Positions 6,538 to 12,290 of a stretch of DNA of 31,618 nucleotides are shown here, piece after piece; position 1 is the stretch's first letter; each line of letters begins with the position of its first letter. A model generated the notes under the pieces. It was given only the letters and a program-made list of their open reading frames with translations. It made no database searches and was not told the DNA's origin. This DNA is from a virus: IMG/VR virus record IMGVR_UViG_3300010970_000121, positions 1 to 31,618 of that record, one strand, 5' to 3'. The position numbers and the translations under genes are program-made.

Positions 6538-8114
6538 GAGACTACCAACAAAAAGCCATAAATGACCTCTACAAGTGGTTCGAGGAGGGCAACGAGGGCA
6601 ACCCATGCATGGTACTGCCTACAGGCTCAGGAAAGAGCCATATCGTGGCTGCGCTGTGCAAGGATGCCTTGCAGAACTGGCCCGAGACTCAGGTGCTGAT
6701 GCTGACCCACGTCAAGGAACTGATCGAGCAGAACGCCGAGAAGATGCGCCTGCATTGGCCTGGCGCCCCGATGGGGATTTACAGCGCCAGTATGCGGAGC
6801 AAAGAACTGGGCCAGCCCATCACCTTTGCTGGCATCCAGTCAGTCCACAAACGCGCCAAAGAGATCGGCCACATCGACCTGGTCATCATTGACGAGTGCC
6901 ATCTGGTCAGCCACAAGAACGAGGGCGGCTACCGGAAGCTGCTCGGCGACCTGCTGGAGATCAACCCGGCCATGCGGGTGATCGGTCTAACGGCCACGCC
7001 CTATCGCTTGGGGCATGGTCTGATCACCGACAAGCCTGCGCTGTTTGATGGCCTGATTGAGTCCATCACGATCCCTGAACTGATCTTCAAGGGCTTCCTG
7101 GCTACCTTGCGTTCCAAGGTCACCAAGTCGAAGCTGAACGTCGAGGGCGTCCACAAGCGTGGTGGTGAGTACATCGAGTCAGAACTTCAAGATGCCGTGG
7201 ACACCTACGATCAGAACCACGCAGTTGTGCGCGAGGTCATCTCACTGGCCGGAGATAGAAAAGCATGGCTGTTTTTCTGCACTGGCGTCGATCATGCCCA
7301 GCACGTTGCCCAGGCATTGCGCGATCAAGGCATCGCGGCAGACTGTGTGACCGGCGAGACTCCAAAAAAGCAGCGAGAGGAAATGCTCAGGGCATTCAAG
7401 GCCGGTGAATTGCGGGCGCTCACCAACGCCAATGTGCTGACCACCGGGTTTGATTACCCTGACATCGACCTGATCGCCATGATGCGGCCCACCATGAGCG
7501 CCAGCCTGTATGTGCAGATGGGCGGGCGTGGCCTGCGACCCAAGTCACACACCGATCACTGCCTGGTGCTGGACTTTGCCGGGGTGGTCGCAACGCATGG
7601 GCCAATCACCGCTGTGCAGCCGCCGAAAAAGGGTGGCGAGGGCAATGGCGAAGCGCCAGTGAAGGTGTGCGACAACTGCGGTGAACTTTGCGCGATCTCG
7701 GTGTCTGTGTGCCCCGCCTGCGGTACAGCATTCCCAGCGCCAGAGGTGAGCAAGATGGTGCTGCGCAACGACGACATCATGGGCTTGGAAGGCACCGACC
7801 TGGAAGTCACCGCCTGGAGCTGGCGCAGGCACACCAGCAGGGCGAGCGGCAAAGACATGCTGGCCGTGACCTATTACGGCGCTCTGAGCGATACGCCAAT
7901 CACTGAGTACCTTACGGTGCTTCATGATGGTTATGCAGCCGATAAGGCCATGCGCTTATTGCTGACAATGGCGAATTCTGGCGGCGTTTCGCTTGTCGGG
8001 ATTGAGGGGCTTGAGGCCATCGCCGACAAGATGAATAGCGCCCAGGCACCAAGCCTGGTTGAGTTCAAAAAGGACGGGAAGTTTTACCGTGTAATCAAAA
8101 GGAGTTGGGAATGA
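6531..8114 (+). CDS. Superfamily 2 DEAD/H-box helicase with zinc ribbon
   Basis: The 527-residue protein has the full SF2 set: LRDYQQKAI at 2-10 (Q-like motif), Walker A PTGSGKS at 30-36, DECH at 121-124, TAT at 154-156, TTGFDYPDIDL at 304-314 and QMGGRGLRP at 329-337 (motif VI). A four-Cys zinc ribbon (C380, C383, C394, C397) follows the helicase core. The C-terminal ~110 residues are probably a DNA-binding accessory region. Similar phage helicases support replication and recombination fork remodelling. It overlaps the nuclease by 7 bases and the next small gene by ATGA, so the pair is likely made together as a resection unit. Confidence 0.92.
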   Translation: MLRDYQQKAINDLYKWFEEGNEGNPCMVLPTGSGKSHIVAALCKDALQNWPETQVLMLTHVKELIEQNAEKMRLHWPGAPMGIYSASMRSKELGQPITFAGIQSVHKRAKEIGHIDLVIIDECHLVSHKNEGGYRKLLGDLLEINPAMRVIGLTATPYRLGHGLITDKPALFDGLIESITIPELIFKGFLATLRSKVTKSKLNVEGVHKRGGEYIESELQDAVDTYDQNHAVVREVISLAGDRKAWLFFCTGVDHAQHVAQALRDQGIAADCVTGETPKKQREEMLRAFKAGELRALTNANVLTTGFDYPDIDLIAMMRPTMSASLYVQMGGRGLRPKSHTDHCLVLDFAGVVATHGPITAVQPPKKGGEGNGEAPVKVCDNCGELCAISVSVCPACGTAFPAPEVSKMVLRNDDIMGLEGTDLEVTAWSWRRHTSRASGKDMLAVTYYGALSDTPITEYLTVLHDGYAADKAMRLLLTMANSGGVSLVGIEGLEAIADKMNSAQAPSLVEFKKDGKFYRVIKRSWE

Positions 8115-8302
8115 GACATCCAGAGCCAGATAGTGTGACAAATTTCAAAAGGATGGTAGCTATTGGCCCGCCAAGATGCTGCCATACCTGTGAGTTCTAT
8201 GATGTCAATGGAACCTGCGTTGTGTTCTTCATGGAGCCGCCAAAAGAGTTCGCGGAAACGCATGGTGAGTGTGGCGACTACGAAAGAGAGGTGCCATTTT
8301 GA
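8111..8302 (+). CDS. Small Cys-rich protein, possible zinc finger (63 aa)
   Basis: ATG at 8111 overlaps the helicase stop (ATGA) and has GGAG about 6 bases upstream; an in-frame TTG two codons earlier is less likely. The product has CCHTCEFYDVNGTC at about 23-36 and a later C near residue 54, a spacing that could bind one metal. This pattern (CxxC, FYD, GxC, then HGxCxDY) is seen in small phage proteins of unknown function. It lies between the helicase and the VRR-NUC nuclease, so a DNA-transaction role is inferred only from place. Confidence 0.75.
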   Translation: MRHPEPDSVTNFKRMVAIGPPRCCHTCEFYDVNGTCVVFFMEPPKEFAETHGECGDYEREVPF

Positions 8303-8634
8303 TCCCCTCAGAACACTTTGAACAAGCCCTGGTCGTGCAGTGGTTCAGACGCACCTACCCAGGCGTTCTGATCCACTCAATCCCCAATGGCGGGGCCAGG
8401 AGCATAACGACCGCTGTGGCCCTGAAGGTGGAGGGCACCGTCAAGGGAATCCCAGATCTTTTTGTGCCAGCCTGGCGACTCTGGATCGAGATGAAACGAG
8501 TCAAGGGCGGCGTCTTGAGTCCAGAACAGAAAGAAATTATTGCGTACCTAGAACGTGTGAAATACTGTGTTATAGTGGGAAAAGGTGCTGAGGATGCAAA
8601 GCAGCAAATCATCGCCTACCACTCAACTTTATAG
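8299..8634 (+). CDS. VRR-NUC domain nuclease
   Basis: The gene most likely starts with TTG at 8299, in a TTGA overlap with the previous stop and with GAGAGG about 7 bases ahead; the in-frame ATG at 8269 would create a 34-base overlap. The 111-residue protein shows the VRR-NUC pattern: SIPNGG at 27-32, GTVKGIPDL at 46-54 (D53), LWIEMKR at 61-67 (E64, K66) and a Q at 77. Stand-alone VRR-NUC proteins of phages cut branched or Holliday-like DNA. It could resolve recombination intermediates before packaging, in line with the recombination proteins upstream. Confidence 0.88.
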   Translation: MIPSEHFEQALVVQWFRRTYPGVLIHSIPNGGARSITTAVALKVEGTVKGIPDLFVPAWRLWIEMKRVKGGVLSPEQKEIIAYLERVKYCVIVGKGAEDAKQQIIAYHSTL

Positions 8635-8643
8635 GACAAAACA

Positions 8644-8877
8644 ATGGCAATTCGCATTTATGTTGTCACCGACAACGAAACCAAAAACCAGCGCCTGATT
8701 CGCGCTGCCAATCGCGCTGAAGCTGTACGCTTTGCTTCTCGCACTCGCTTCAGCGTCGAGGCCGCAAGCCAAGATGACCTGGTTGCTTTGCTTCCAAATG
8801 GTGTGAAAATTGAAGTCTCCAAGACCGACTTGGACACCAAACCTTTGTTCAAAGATGAAGCCGCTTCAGCCGTCTAA
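8644..8877 (+). CDS. Conserved small phage protein, unknown function (77 aa)
   Basis: It begins MAIRIYVVTDNETKNQRLIR, reading as a beta strand then helix, followed by AANRAEAVRFASRTRF. The pattern of a short strand, an Arg/Ala-rich helix and a second strand is typical of small phage proteins that modulate responses to nucleic acid, but no family is recognised. AGGAC lies about 6 bases before the ATG, and the gap from the VRR-NUC gene is 9 bases. The next gene overlaps it by 23 bases in another frame. Confidence 0.7.
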   Translation: MAIRIYVVTDNETKNQRLIRAANRAEAVRFASRTRFSVEAASQDDLVALLPNGVKIEVSKTDLDTKPLFKDEAASAV

Positions 8878-9019
8878 GGAAGTGAAAGAGCGGTTCATGA
8901 CGATACGGTTGCCCGTGTCTGTCATGGATCAGCTCAAGGTGAGAGCCGAAGCAAACACCCGAACGGTGTCTGGCCAGGCTCTGCTGTACATCAAGCAAGG
9001 TCTTTCACAAAAGTCTTGA
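8855..9019 (+). CDS. Ribbon-helix-helix (Arc/MetJ-like) DNA-binding protein
   Basis: The product is 54 residues from ATG 8855. MTIRLPVSVMDQLKVRAEA at 15-33 is the ribbon strand and first helix, followed by NTRTVSGQALLYIKQGL as second helix: the standard RHH pattern. The ATG at 8898 (in frame, starting MTIRLP) is an alternative start giving 40 residues; the longer form is favoured because SKEVKERF upstream resembles the N-terminal arm of such proteins. RHH dimers bind operators, so it may regulate the accessory array. It is followed at once by a factor-independent terminator. Confidence 0.7.
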   Translation: MKPLQPSKEVKERFMTIRLPVSVMDQLKVRAEANTRTVSGQALLYIKQGLSQKS

Positions 9020-9037
9020 TGTAACGCCTTCAAAATT

Positions 9038-9062
9038 AGATCACTTCTTGTGGTCTTTTTTT
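9038..9062 (+). terminator. Rho-independent terminator after the RHH gene
   Basis: AGATCAC at 9038-9044 pairs with GTGGTCT at 9050-9056 (one G-T wobble, five-base loop TTCTT), and seven T follow (9056-9062). It lies about 20 bases after the RHH stop codon. It should end or weaken the early transcript, splitting the rightward operon into a recombination part and an accessory part. Confidence 0.8.
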
Positions 9063-9072
9063 GACTCAAGTG

Positions 9073-9101
9073 TTGAAACGTGTTTTTTTGTGTGTTAGGA
9101 T
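9073..9101 (+). promoter_or_regulatory. Candidate promoter of the accessory gene array
   Basis: TTGAAA at 9073-9078 and TAGGAT at 9096-9101 are 17 bases apart. They lie straight after the terminator, a logical place to restart transcription. The expected start point falls on or near the ATG at 9108, which would give a leaderless or very short-leader mRNA. AGGA within the same TAGGAT also sits 7 bases before the ATG and may simply be the ribosome site. A second -35-like TTGACT lies at 9061-9066. Confidence 0.45.
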
Positions 9102-9107
9102 CACAGC

Positions 9108-9311
9108 ATGACTTCAAAATTCTTTGGCTACTCTTTCATCGTTCTCGCCCTGTACGGTTTTGTGTCTCACGCAGACCACCAGGATGAGATACAACAGGAA
9201 GCCGACTACTGTTCAATGGTGGCTCTGTGGAAAGCAGACGCATTGAAAAAGATTCCCAAACGGGCCAGGGCAGGTTGGCCCCCATTCAAACCGGAGATCA
9301 CATGCGAGTAA
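9108..9311 (+). CDS. Small exported protein with signal peptide (67 aa)
   Basis: The N-terminus has a Lys, then the hydrophobic stretch FFGYSFIVLALYGFV and a likely cleavage after SHA at residue 22. This leaves a charged mature part of about 45 residues with two Cys (C35, C66) that could form a disulphide in the periplasm. AGGA lies 7 bases before the ATG. It is the first gene after the terminator and overlaps the next gene by 10 bases. Possible roles include superinfection exclusion or host-envelope change; none is shown. Confidence 0.72.
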   Translation: MTSKFFGYSFIVLALYGFVSHADHQDEIQQEADYCSMVALWKADALKKIPKRARAGWPPFKPEITCE

Positions 9312-9451
9312 TCAAATGGATAACGTCTTATTTCGCCGCCTTGTTTAGCCTGGTGGTAGCTGTGGGCCTGCTTGGCTTCACCTTTGGCGCGTGCTTTGGC
9401 GCTGCCCACTACGCTTTCAGGCTGGCCTTTAACACATTGGGTGGATCATGA
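9302..9451 (+). CDS. Small membrane protein (49 aa)
   Basis: The start is ATG at 9302 with GGAG about 5 bases ahead, overlapping the previous gene by 10 bases; an in-frame ATG at 9227 lies inside that gene and is not needed. The sequence MRVIKWITSY is followed by a hydrophobic stretch of about 25 residues (11-37) with several Gly and one Cys, so a single inner-membrane helix or hairpin is expected. It pairs with the exported protein before it, so the two may work together at the envelope. Function unknown. Confidence 0.7.
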   Translation: MRVIKWITSYFAALFSLVVAVGLLGFTFGACFGAAHYAFRLAFNTLGGS

Positions 9452-9543
9452 CCTGGCCCTTCCCACCTTTCCCCACACCGATACCCGTGCAGACCGCACC
9501 GGAAAAGTTCAACCCTGACAACTACGAGGAGTCACCATTTTGA
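9448..9543 (+). CDS. Very short Pro-rich ORF, translationally coupled (31 aa)
   Basis: ATG at 9448 overlaps the membrane-protein stop (ATGA), and its own TGA at 9541-9543 overlaps the next start (TTGA). The product begins MTWPFPPFPTPIPV and ends NYEESPF, with 8 prolines. It has no Shine-Dalgarno of its own apart from coupling. The double overlap fills a gap of about 90 bases between genes exactly, as expected of a real cistron in an operon where nearly all genes touch. It could otherwise be only a coupling leader for the next gene. Confidence 0.55.
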   Translation: MTWPFPPFPTPIPVQTAPEKFNPDNYEESPF

Positions 9544-9818
9544 AACTAGACCACGGCAACCCCAACCTGATGAAAAAAGCAGCAACCCGCGTTAACCCGC
9601 ACTCAAGCTCTTTGTCGTCATTTGTCTCCACCAGCGGAAGCAAGGAGCAAGCAAAGTACCGCACTGGCTTTGTGCCATCAGTCAAAGACCCAAAAGCTGT
9701 ACCGGCGCCCGCAATGAACCTCTGGGAATATCCGGTTTATGTGTCACCAAAGAACGAGTACGTGCGCCCCGGTGCCGATGACCATTTGAAGTTCAAGAGC
9801 GTGGGGAATCTGACATGA
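9540..9818 (+). CDS. Hypothetical phage protein with TTG start (92 aa)
   Basis: TTG at 9540 sits in a TTGA overlap with the preceding 31-residue ORF and has GAGGAG about 9 bases upstream. The protein is rich in Ser, Pro and Lys and predicted mostly disordered for residues about 1-55. A more structured end follows, with NLWEYPVYVSPKNEYVRPGA at 60-79. No domain is recognised. The stop overlaps the next ATG (ATGA). Confidence 0.65.
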   Translation: MKLDHGNPNLMKKAATRVNPHSSSLSSFVSTSGSKEQAKYRTGFVPSVKDPKAVPAPAMNLWEYPVYVSPKNEYVRPGADDHLKFKSVGNLT

Positions 9819-10195
9819 AAGAAGCATTGAAGCTGGCGCTTGATTTGGCGATCATGCACCACAGCGATGATGGGTATGCTGAACTGCGGTCAAAAGTTAG
9901 GCAGCTTGTTAAAGAAGCCTTGGCGCAGCCAGAGCAGGAGCCTGTGGCCTTTGGAATGCTTCGTGCTGACGGTTTAATTCTGGACGTAATTTGCCCAGAT
10001 GAACATGAGAGTTTTGCGGGCGAATACACAATCCCGCTCTACACCACCCCACCAAAGCGCCCGTGGGTAGGGCTGACGGATGAGTTCTGCATTACAAATA
10101 TGGTTGATGTGGGGCACTACAGTTTGCAAATCGTGTTTAAGTCGCGCAAGAACGCTGACGAGTTTAAAGCCGCCTTGAAGGAGAAGAACACATGA
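9815..10195 (+). CDS. Mosaic accessory protein, module family with linkers EALAQPEQEPV and RPWVGLTDE (126 aa)
   Basis: A helical N-terminus (1-33) is followed by the linker EALAQPEQEPV at 34-44, a variable strand-rich middle (45-74) and the second linker YTTPP..RPWVGLTDE at 76-90. A new C-terminal piece then ends FKAALKEKNT. Both linkers return in the next gene with near-identical DNA, so the protein looks assembled from exchangeable modules. Proteins with such linkers recur in environmental phages and have no known role. The gene ends in a junction sequence (AAGGAG..AACACATGA) shared with several neighbours. Confidence 0.78.
   Translation: MKEALKLALDLAIMHHSDDGYAELRSKVRQLVKEALAQPEQEPVAFGMLRADGLILDVICPDEHESFAGEYTIPLYTTPPKRPWVGLTDEFCITNMVDVGHYSLQIVFKSRKNADEFKAALKEKNT
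10057..10084 (+). repeat. 28-bp exact repeat, copy 1 (encodes RPWVGLTDE)
   Basis: The 28 bases here are identical to 10815-10842 and lie in the same reading frame in two neighbouring genes. Similarity extends upstream through the YT(T/A)PP codons. The DNA identity is tighter than needed for the protein, which points to recent duplication or recombination. Confidence 0.9.
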
Positions 10196-10962
10196 AAACG
10201 TGCATCAAATGCGGTAGCCATGCCTTCAACCTATACGCAGAAAAAATTGACCAAGGTGGCTTGTGTGATGTGCATTACTGGCAAGGCAGAGCGCACAGAG
10301 CAGAAGCCTTGGCACAGCCAGAGCAGCCTAGCTTTAACGAGTGGACAAACGCAAAACTAGCGTCACACTACTTCGACCTTTTGAAAGTTGTTGAACGGTA
10401 TGAAAAACATGGCGTAACTTGTCAGACATTTCGACACTTTGTCACCGAGCCTTGTGCTGAATGTAACTGTGTAGCACCCATCACCGCCATCAAAGAAGCC
10501 TTGGCACAGGACGAGCAGGAGCCTTGTGGTGGTTGCGGAGGTTCCGGTTGGGTTCCTCGTGACCCCGACATTGGCACAGACCAAGAATGTTTTGATTGCA
10601 ATGGTTCTGGTGCGCAGCCAGAGCAGGAGCCTGTGGCGTGGATTATTGAATACGAAGTGCGTGCTGGCGGCACGAACAGAGGCTCAAGCCTCAAAAAGTT
10701 TGATTACGTTTGGCATAAATGTAGTTTTGTTTCAGAGGATAAGGATGCCGAATTAGACGCAATTACGTGGCGCAACAGAAAAGAAACGCCCCTCTACACC
10801 GCCCCACCAGCACAGCGCCCGTGGGTAGGGCTGACGGATGAGCCTACATATACGGAACAACAGATCGCCAACGCGTGCTGGGCCGCTGAAATATCGGACA
10901 GCAAATGCGAAAGCCTTTTGATTGCTCTGCAAGAAGCCGAACTGAAAGAACTCAACACATGA
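10192..10962 (+). CDS. Mosaic Cys-rich accessory protein with three linker copies and DnaJ-like zinc motif (256 aa)
   Basis: The N-terminus has CIKC at 4-7 and C25, suggesting a small zinc site. The linker occurs as AEALAQPEQP (38-46), KEALAQDEQEP (101-111) and AQPEQEPV (141-148). Between the last two lies a DnaJ-type pair of zinc-knuckle motifs, CGGCGGSG at 112-119 and CFDCNGSG at 133-140. YTAPP..RPWVGLTDE at 202-217 is the second linker type. The end, LQEAELKELNT, matches the conserved seam of the array. It reads as several modules joined in frame: a chimera rather than one ancient domain. Function unknown. Confidence 0.78.
   Translation: MKTCIKCGSHAFNLYAEKIDQGGLCDVHYWQGRAHRAEALAQPEQPSFNEWTNAKLASHYFDLLKVVERYEKHGVTCQTFRHFVTEPCAECNCVAPITAIKEALAQDEQEPCGGCGGSGWVPRDPDIGTDQECFDCNGSGAQPEQEPVAWIIEYEVRAGGTNRGSSLKKFDYVWHKCSFVSEDKDAELDAITWRNRKETPLYTAPPAQRPWVGLTDEPTYTEQQIANACWAAEISDSKCESLLIALQEAELKELNT
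10815..10842 (+). repeat. 28-bp exact repeat, copy 2 (encodes RPWVGLTDE)
   Basis: Identical to 10057-10084 and in the same frame. A three-base insertion in the codons just upstream separates the two flanks (PPKRP in the first copy, PPAQRP here). Confidence 0.9.
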
Positions 10963-11105
10963 CCCGCGTAGAAGCCTTGGAAATTATCAAACTGCTGTCG
11001 GCGCTTGAGTCGTGGTCGTTCTCGTTGAAGGAGCGACTGCCTACCTACCTGATCGACCAGATAGCTGCATCAATCGAAGTACTAGAGAAAGAGGTGTTGA
11101 AATGA
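10959..11105 (+). CDS. Small helical accessory protein (48 aa)
   Basis: ATG at 10959 follows the conserved AACACATGA seam. The product begins MTRVEALEIIKLLSALESW and is almost wholly alpha-helical with heptad-like hydrophobics, so it may form a dimeric coiled coil or bind a partner. The stop at 11103-11105 overlaps the next ATG. Unlike its neighbours it does not end in Asn-Thr. An in-frame ATG at 10905 lies inside the previous gene and is less likely. Confidence 0.65.
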   Translation: MTRVEALEIIKLLSALESWSFSLKERLPTYLIDQIAASIEVLEKEVLK

Positions 11106-11302
11106 ACGAACGAGACAAAGAGCTTGCAAAGCAGGCTTGCACAGAAAACGATTGGGACACATACGTTCACATAACAAAGTTCGCCGCCCTCATCCGTGCC
11201 GACGAGCGTGAGGCGCTAATCCGCTATTTTGATGGTCACTGGCGCAGCGATTGGTCTGACGGCCAGATCATAGAAGCACTTGAGGCAAGGGGAAACACAT
11301 GA
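11102..11302 (+). CDS. Accessory protein of unknown function (66 aa)
   Basis: ATG at 11102 is in an ATGA overlap. The sequence is charged, with FAALIRADEREALIRYFDGH at about 26-45, an amphipathic helix similar to those in many phage accessory proteins built around an IRADERE segment. It ends LEARGNT at a conserved seam. No catalytic residues stand out. Confidence 0.7.
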   Translation: MNERDKELAKQACTENDWDTYVHITKFAALIRADEREALIRYFDGHWRSDWSDGQIIEALEARGNT

Positions 11303-11508
11303 AACGTATTGACTACTTTTGGCCAAAAGCCGTAACACATATCACTGGAATTATTTTTCTCACTCAACTTGTGACTGAATTTATTAGCACCAGAAAAGAG
11401 GGTTTTGAATGGGTATTGCCAGTGAGCGGAGCACTGTTTGCAGTTGCAATTGCATGGACTTTGTATGCCATGGTGATGAATGCAATCCAAGCAAGGGGAA
11501 ACACATGA
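11299..11508 (+). CDS. Two-helix membrane protein (69 aa)
   Basis: Two hydrophobic stretches, about residues 12-31 and 38-62, are separated by a short charged loop (STRKEGFE). This gives a hairpin with both ends on one side, by the positive-inside rule probably the cytoplasm. It ends IQARGNT and so shares the array's seam on both sides. Small hairpin membrane proteins of phages can serve in exclusion or lysis control, but nothing here decides. It is separate from the lysis cassette on the other strand. Confidence 0.72.
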   Translation: MKRIDYFWPKAVTHITGIIFLTQLVTEFISTRKEGFEWVLPVSGALFAVAIAWTLYAMVMNAIQARGNT

Positions 11509-11654
11509 ACTGGGAGCTTGAAAAAGAACGGGCGCTGTTTGAGGCGGCACTTAAAAATGCGATTGCATGGCAAAACAGGTGTGTTGAACTTTGGGAGATT
11601 ATTGAAATGTTTTGTTTAGACGTCGAAGCCAAACTCAAGGAAAAGAACACATGA
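11505..11654 (+). CDS. Small helical accessory protein (49 aa)
   Basis: ATG at 11505 follows a conserved seam. MNWELEKERALFEAALKNAI is one long amphipathic helix continuing through WQNRCVELWEIIEMF; the end is AKLKEKNT, the seam peptide. The fraction of Glu, Lys and Leu suggests a coiled coil. Nothing indicates a target. Confidence 0.65.
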   Translation: MNWELEKERALFEAALKNAIAWQNRCVELWEIIEMFCLDVEAKLKEKNT

Positions 11655-11842
11655 CCGACTACCTAGCCGGGGGCGCGGAGTTCCTGTACCCGCACGCTGG
11701 CGACCCGCCAGCCCCAGAGAATGTGAAGGTGCTGCTGCTTACCCGTGGCGGCGTCTGTACTACCGGCCACTGGCACCGTGACTGGTGCCTGGGCTGGCTA
11801 CCCCTACCCAAACGCAACATGAAAAAGGAAGATCAAAAGTGA
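11651..11842 (+). CDS. Small accessory protein ending in a WLPLPKR motif (63 aa)
   Basis: From ATG at 11651 the protein has a short variable head (about 1-22) and then VKVLLLTRGGVCTTGHW and WCLGWLPLPKR (45-55). A strand, a TGHW turn and a terminal W.PLP motif resemble the small DUF551-type proteins often found in phage accessory regions. That assignment is by eye and uncertain. The last part, NMKKEDQK, overlaps the next start (GTGA). Confidence 0.65.
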   Translation: MTDYLAGGAEFLYPHAGDPPAPENVKVLLLTRGGVCTTGHWHRDWCLGWLPLPKRNMKKEDQK

Positions 11843-12081
11843 GAAAGTCAAACCAAACCCCGCTGCGCTCCGTGCTAAGAATGTGCGATGACGGGCTTAC
11901 CGTGGCCCAATTAGCCAACCTAACCGGCTTAGATGTGGATGGCATCAACCGGTCTTTAAAGTGTATGCCAGATGCTTACATCGACCGCTGGGAAACTAGT
12001 GAGCGTAGGAAATATTTAAGCGCCGTTTGGTGTGTCGTAGTGCCGCCAGAACATTGCCCTAAACCAGAAAGACTGAAATGA
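11839..12081 (+). CDS. Winged-helix-like DNA-binding protein (80 aa)
   Basis: The start is GTG at 11839 in a GTGA overlap, with AAGGAAG about 8 bases ahead. LTVAQLANLTGLDVDGINRS at 20-39 is a helix-turn-helix with the typical LA..TGL turn; YIDRW and the strands SERRKYLSAVWCVVVPPE follow as a possible wing. Proteins of this size with an N-terminal HTH and a PENCPKP-like end are common in phages and may adjust early or late transcription. There is no evidence for a particular operator. Confidence 0.7.
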   Translation: MRKSNQTPLRSVLRMCDDGLTVAQLANLTGLDVDGINRSLKCMPDAYIDRWETSERRKYLSAVWCVVVPPEHCPKPERLK

Positions 12082-12290
12082 TGCTACCAACCGGAACTGA
12101 ATTGGCTGTTTGCAACGACATCGCAATGCGCCAGGCGATGGGAATCAAGAAGTACGGCACCACCGTGTCTGACAACCCATTGACCAAAGCCCAGTGGCGC
12201 CAGCACCTGTACGAAGAACTGCTGGACGCCGTGATCTACCTCAAGCGAGAGATGCAAGAGGATCAGCGCCAGGCAGACGATCAGAAGTGA
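12078..12290 (+). CDS. MazG-like helical protein, conserved in phages (70 aa)
   Basis: The sequence has KYGTTVSDNPL at 25-35 and WRQHLYEELLDAVIYLKR at 40-57. The second segment, with E-x-x-L-D-A-x-x-Y-L, resembles the EELADALIYL helix of MazG-like or phosphoribosyl-ATP pyrophosphohydrolase proteins, and the KYG..V helix precedes it in many phage relatives. It is shorter than an active MazG unit and may dimerise to complete a site. It is the last rightward gene and its 3' end overlaps the endolysin gene by 10 bases on the opposite strand. Confidence 0.75.
   Translation: MMLPTGTELAVCNDIAMRQAMGIKKYGTTVSDNPLTKAQWRQHLYEELLDAVIYLKREMQEDQRQADDQK

Larger units (their letters stand above)
10175..11654 (+). 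repeat. Dispersed gene-junction repeat (AAGGRGAA-type SD plus AACACATGA)
   Basis: Five gene ends share one design: 10175-10195, 10942-10962, 11281-11302, 11489-11508 and 11634-11654. Each has a purine-rich ribosome site, then AACACATGA, where ACA is the last sense codon and ATGA is start plus stop. The upstream proteins therefore all end in Asn-Thr: KEKNT, KELNT, ARGNT, ARGNT and KEKNT. The two ARGNT seams share GCAAGGGGAAACACATGA. Only the junction at 11102 within this stretch lacks it. Confidence 0.85.

Noticed and set aside
12281-12290. Bidirectional terminator between convergent operons
   Set aside because: I found no inverted repeat with T-run in or beside the overlap.
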